Positions 24,142 to 26,627 of a DNA stretch of 26,627 nucleotides are shown piece after piece (the stretch's first letter is position 1; every line of letters begins with the position of its first letter). Below the pieces are notes generated by a model. That model ran no database searches. It was not told the DNA's origin and worked only from the letters and a program-made list of their open reading frames with translations. A program made the position numbers and the translations under genes. Source of the DNA: JBHIFB01 sp046760905 (GTDB lineage Bacteria; Gemmatimonadota; CAZMKB01); the NCBI GenBank assembly GCA_046760905.1, contig JBHIFB010000033.1, positions 1 through 26,627 of the forward strand, given 5' to 3'.

Positions 24142-25002
24142 ATGACCTGGAGGCGACTAGACACCGGGGAAGGGGATGCCGCCTACAACATGGCCGTAGA
24201 TGAAGCGCTCCTCTGCGAACTCTTGCGGGGTAACTCTCCTCCCACAATAAGGACCTACCGCTGGAATCCGCCGTCTTTCTCAACGGGATACTTTCAGAAA
24301 ATGTCACAGCAGGTTGATTATGTAAAATGCAAGGCCCACGGTATCGACAGGGTCAGGCGCCTCACTGGAGGCCGGACCGTGCTTCATGGATGGGACCTCA
24401 CTTACTCCGTGGTGGCCTCTATCGACCATATCGCCCCAGGCGGAGTCATCACCGATGCTTACAGGGAGATAAGCCTCGCTCTGGTGGCCGGACTGAACAG
24501 GATGGGAGTGAAGGCGGAGTATGCGAGACCGCAGCCTAGAGAGCCCGGTGGTATGACGCAGGTGAAGACGAAGGCAAAGGCTGTGAAGCCCTGTTTTTCG
24601 AGCATATCGAGATTCGAGATAAGCTGCGGTGGAAAGAAGATAGTGGGCAGCGCCCAGCGTGTTGTGGGCAGACACTTCCTTCAGCACGGCTCGATACCGC
24701 TGTGCGAGCCGCCGGTCGGCCCCCATATTTTCATCCCTCGCATTGAAAATCAAAAGCTCCTGTTAATGGATGAGGCACTAAAGGAGAGGTCGACGAATCT
24801 CTCCGCTATCCTCGGCAGGGAGGTAGGTTATGAGGAGGTGAGGGATGCTATTCTGTCGGGTTTCGAGGAGGCTTTAGGGGTGACTATCATACCCGGCAGA
24901 ATCTCAGAAAAAGAACGCCTGAGGATAGAAGAACTGGAGAAGAAAAAGTACAAAACTACTGAGTGGAATGAGGATGGAACCACCGGTCATTACGATAATT
25001 AA
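24142..25002 (+). CDS. Lipoate/octanoate attachment enzyme (LipM/LplA family, biotin/lipoate-ligase fold)
   Basis: This 286-aa protein is of the biotin/lipoate protein ligase-like fold. It starts 'MTWRRLDTGEGDAAYNMAVD', typical of the family. 'RRLTGGRTVLHGWDLTYSVV' (about 72-91) is the substrate-binding segment. 'KIVGSAQRV' with K166 follows, then 'FLQHGSIPL'. C151 in 'PCFSS' falls where LipM octanoyltransferases have their acyl-thioester cysteine, so an octanoyl-ACP:GcvH transfer is more likely than ATP-dependent ligation. This choice is inference. The start was set by homology; an in-frame upstream extension would run into gcvPB. No strong Shine-Dalgarno is near, so coupling to gcvPB is likely. 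Its place in the operon fits modification of GcvH K63. Confidence 0.88.
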   Translation: MTWRRLDTGEGDAAYNMAVDEALLCELLRGNSPPTIRTYRWNPPSFSTGYFQKMSQQVDYVKCKAHGIDRVRRLTGGRTVLHGWDLTYSVVASIDHIAPGGVITDAYREISLALVAGLNRMGVKAEYARPQPREPGGMTQVKTKAKAVKPCFSSISRFEISCGGKKIVGSAQRVVGRHFLQHGSIPLCEPPVGPHIFIPRIENQKLLLMDEALKERSTNLSAILGREVGYEEVRDAILSGFEEALGVTIIPGRISEKERLRIEELEKKKYKTTEWNEDGTTGHYDN

Positions 25003-25036
25003 CAAAGATAGAAGCCCTTGATCTTCTTTGTGTTTT
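25002..25036 (+). terminator. Possible terminator of the glycine cleavage operon
   Basis: Directly after the stop codon, GAAG (25011-25014) pairs with CTTC (25023-25026) around an 8-base loop. ACAAA (25002-25006) can pair with TTTGT (25027-25031) across a four-base bulge. GTTTTC follows. The stem is imperfect and the T-run is short. Confidence 0.35.
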
Positions 25037-25048
25037 CATAAAAATTTC

Positions 25049-25077
25049 TTGACAGAAATAGAGGAAATCCATAATAT
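25049..25077 (+). promoter_or_regulatory. Putative promoter of the Asp-box protein gene
   Basis: A perfect TTGACA lies at 25049-25054. A 17-bp spacer leads to TAATAT at 25072-25077 (4 of 6 matches to the -10 consensus). Transcription from here would give a leader of about 240 nt before the ATG at 25322. Confidence 0.5.
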
Positions 25078-25321
25078 TTTTAATGATCTTAGTGGGGGCA
25101 ATAACATAGAAATAACTGTGTGCAACTCGCAGAGAGGGCTGAACTCATCACTAGACTCTCCCCAGAAATGCAGTTCTTTAATCTTTCGACAGATCGGAAA
25201 GGAGGTGATGAAGAGTAGTAAATTTGTACCTTGAAGCAGAAAGGAGGTAATTAGGGAAAAAATTTTTATTTGTCAGCACTATCCCTTTTTGGGAATATCA
25301 CCTTAGTGAGAGGAGTTAGAA
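25078..25321 (+). promoter_or_regulatory. Long untranslated leader with two unused strong Shine-Dalgarno-like sites
   Basis: Two 12-base stretches, AAAGGAGGTGAT (25198-25209) and AAAGGAGGTAAT (25240-25251), match the 16S rRNA anti-Shine-Dalgarno tail perfectly or with one mismatch. Neither is placed to serve the gene at 25322, which has its own GAGAGGAG at 25308-25315. After the first, an ATG at 25208 gives only eight codons and is too close for good initiation. A hairpin (CTTTCGA-CAGA-TCGGAAAG) covers the upstream edge of the first site. A TCAC-CTTA-GTGA hairpin abuts the true site. No known riboswitch class was recognised. Confidence 0.45.
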
Positions 25322-26627
25322 ATGCTTCGTAAACTCTTCATAATGCTTTTAATGCTGTCAGTAGGGGTGATGTTCACAACGAATGCATCGGCAAAATACA
25401 AGGATTCTCATATCTGGAAGAATCCTAAGCCCACCCTGAAGCGTCCGCCGTTCGGGCCCACCATCGAAAAGGGTGACAACCCAACACCGCTGGCCGTGAC
25501 TTACAACGTCGTCAGCCAGGAAGTTCTGAACCTGAGGACACTCCTTGGAGGAGGAAGAAAGATAATCCGCCATGACTGCGCCGGAGAGGATCCGCCGTCA
25601 CTGGAGGTGGTTTTCACAAGGGATCAGGATCGCCCTGAAATGATGCTCCATGATGCCCTATCACAGGATAATGGAGTCACATGGAGCGTCGTTGGGCCTC
25701 TGGGTGTCACCGGGCTCGAGTCCAACAGGGACAGGAATCACATCATCGGCTTCAATGGCGACCTCACGCATCTCGAGTATACGGAGCAGGACGGGAACCC
25801 CGTGAGTGGCTTGACCGAGATGTTCTGGACCGATGACCTGTTCAAGTGCCTCCAGGCTTTCAACCCCATGACATCGATCACAGAGGTGGACAGCCTGGAT
25901 GAGTTCTACCCGATGATCGCATGGGTCGAGCCGAGCACGGCGTACATGAGCTTCATCGATTTCGGCCACGGAAGCCCCTACATCACCTACTTCAAGAGGT
26001 CGACCGATAACGGGGCGACCTGGACGAGCAACCTGAACATCACCGGGACTATTGGAGCAAACGGCTTCGACATGGCAGGCATGGACGGGCCTCTGATGAT
26101 AGACGCCGACGGCGATTTCATCGCCGCGCTCGCCTTCGTGGCGCTCGATCCCACATGGGCCGCAGCGAATGGTTTCTCAGATGCCTTCCCGTATCCGGCC
26201 TACACGCAGTCTACCGACGGGGGAGACACCTGGGATCCTCTGACGCTGGTCTGGGGTACAGATATCACGCAGTACCCACAGGGCCACACCGGAGACCCGA
26301 CCTTCGATGCCACGGTGAACTACGTTGGAGGTACAGGATTCGGGCTCGCATACACGGCCTTCAACCACTGCCAGGACAAGTGCGCCGTAACATCCGACGG
26401 CATCGCTCACCTTGTCTACACCATGCTGGATACGACCTACGGTTATGAGGCTCTGTTTCACACCATGGTCGACAACGGCACGATCACCAACACCCACATC
26501 GGGTTCGTCGAAGATCCAGACCTCATGGGTGAGTCCGGTGTCGCTTTCATGTCATCCATAGCGGAGGCGGATGATGGCCACATCGTCGTAGGCTGGACGG
26601 AGTTCATTCAGCCCGATGGCCTCGGGG
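25322..26627 (+). CDS. Secreted Asp-box (BNR/sialidase-like propeller) protein, 3' end outside the window
   Basis: The reading frame is open from the ATG at 25322 to the last base, so 435 residues are visible and the C-terminus is missing. A clear signal peptide ends near residue 24 ('TTNASA'). Three Asp-box motifs of the form S-x-D-x-G-x-T-W are present: 'SQDNGVTW', 'STDNGATW' and 'STDGGDTW'. These mark blades of sialidase-type beta-propellers but also occur in many non-enzymatic surface proteins. The catalytic Arg triad of sialidases was not identified. GAGAGGAG lies six bases before the start. In this genome such a protein may end in the same NYPNPFNP-type sorting domain as the FG-GAP pair, but that end is not in view. 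Confidence 0.85.
   Translation, partial: MLRKLFIMLLMLSVGVMFTTNASAKYKDSHIWKNPKPTLKRPPFGPTIEKGDNPTPLAVTYNVVSQEVLNLRTLLGGGRKIIRHDCAGEDPPSLEVVFTRDQDRPEMMLHDALSQDNGVTWSVVGPLGVTGLESNRDRNHIIGFNGDLTHLEYTEQDGNPVSGLTEMFWTDDLFKCLQAFNPMTSITEVDSLDEFYPMIAWVEPSTAYMSFIDFGHGSPYITYFKRSTDNGATWTSNLNITGTIGANGFDMAGMDGPLMIDADGDFIAALAFVALDPTWAAANGFSDAFPYPAYTQSTDGGDTWDPLTLVWGTDITQYPQGHTGDPTFDATVNYVGGTGFGLAYTAFNHCQDKCAVTSDGIAHLVYTMLDTTYGYEALFHTMVDNGTITNTHIGFVEDPDLMGESGVAFMSSIAEADDGHIVVGWTEFIQPDGLG

Noticed and set aside
25028..25234. A 68-aa frame starting at TTG in the leader of the Asp-box gene
   Set aside because: It overlaps the promoter -35 and -10 boxes, has no start signal, and its composition does not look like a protein from this genome.

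Overview
The window looks like a chromosome segment from a Gram-negative bacterium of the FCB superphylum or a related candidate phylum. The main clues are secreted proteins ending in an 'NYPNPFNP'-type sorting domain (type IX secretion style), an OmpA-family envelope protein, and a glycine cleavage system with split gcvPA and gcvPB genes. I cannot place it more precisely. No rRNA, tRNA, insertion sequence, CRISPR array or prophage was seen.

Region 1 (54-13149, + strand) looks like one long, tightly packed polysaccharide operon. A terminator-like hairpin (54-77) is followed by a good sigma70-type promoter (81-109). Two paralogous exported proteins come first. Each carries two copies of a roughly 108-residue repeat that I do not recognise, and the first adds a C-terminal OmpA peptidoglycan-binding domain. 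Next come four GT4-like glycosyltransferases, two GT2 glycosyltransferases, a Wzx-type flippase and a polyprenyl-phosphate sugar-1-phosphate transferase, mostly with stop/start overlaps. The operon ends with an exported DUF3108 protein and a protein resembling the deoxyhypusine synthase family, whose start lies 86 bases inside the DUF3108 gene. No Wzy polymerase and no Wza/Wzc export genes are visible.

Region 2 (13357-19944, - strand) holds two very large secreted paralogues (1093 and about 1095 aa). Each has an N-terminal conserved region with calcium-binding-like D-rich repeats, an FG-GAP/VCBS-type propeller region, an ASPIC/UnbV domain and a C-terminal sorting domain. Their 3' ends share an exact 403-bp direct repeat, while the rest of the genes has diverged, which suggests gene conversion.

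Region 3 (20122-25036, + strand) is a glycine-cleavage operon: gcvH, gcvPA, an UPF0173-type metallo-hydrolase, gcvPB, and a LipM/LplA-family lipoate-attachment enzyme. gcvT and the lpd gene are not in the window. The lipoate enzyme probably loads the GcvH lysine with octanoate or lipoate.

Region 4 (25037-26627, + strand) starts with a promoter and a long untranslated leader of about 240 nt containing two strong Shine-Dalgarno-like sequences that are not used by the main gene. A secreted Asp-box (BNR/sialidase-like propeller) protein follows and runs off the end of the window.

The best candidates for something undescribed are the repeat-domain protein pair at the head of the polysaccharide operon, the deoxyhypusine-synthase-like protein at its end, and the conversion tract over the sorting domains.
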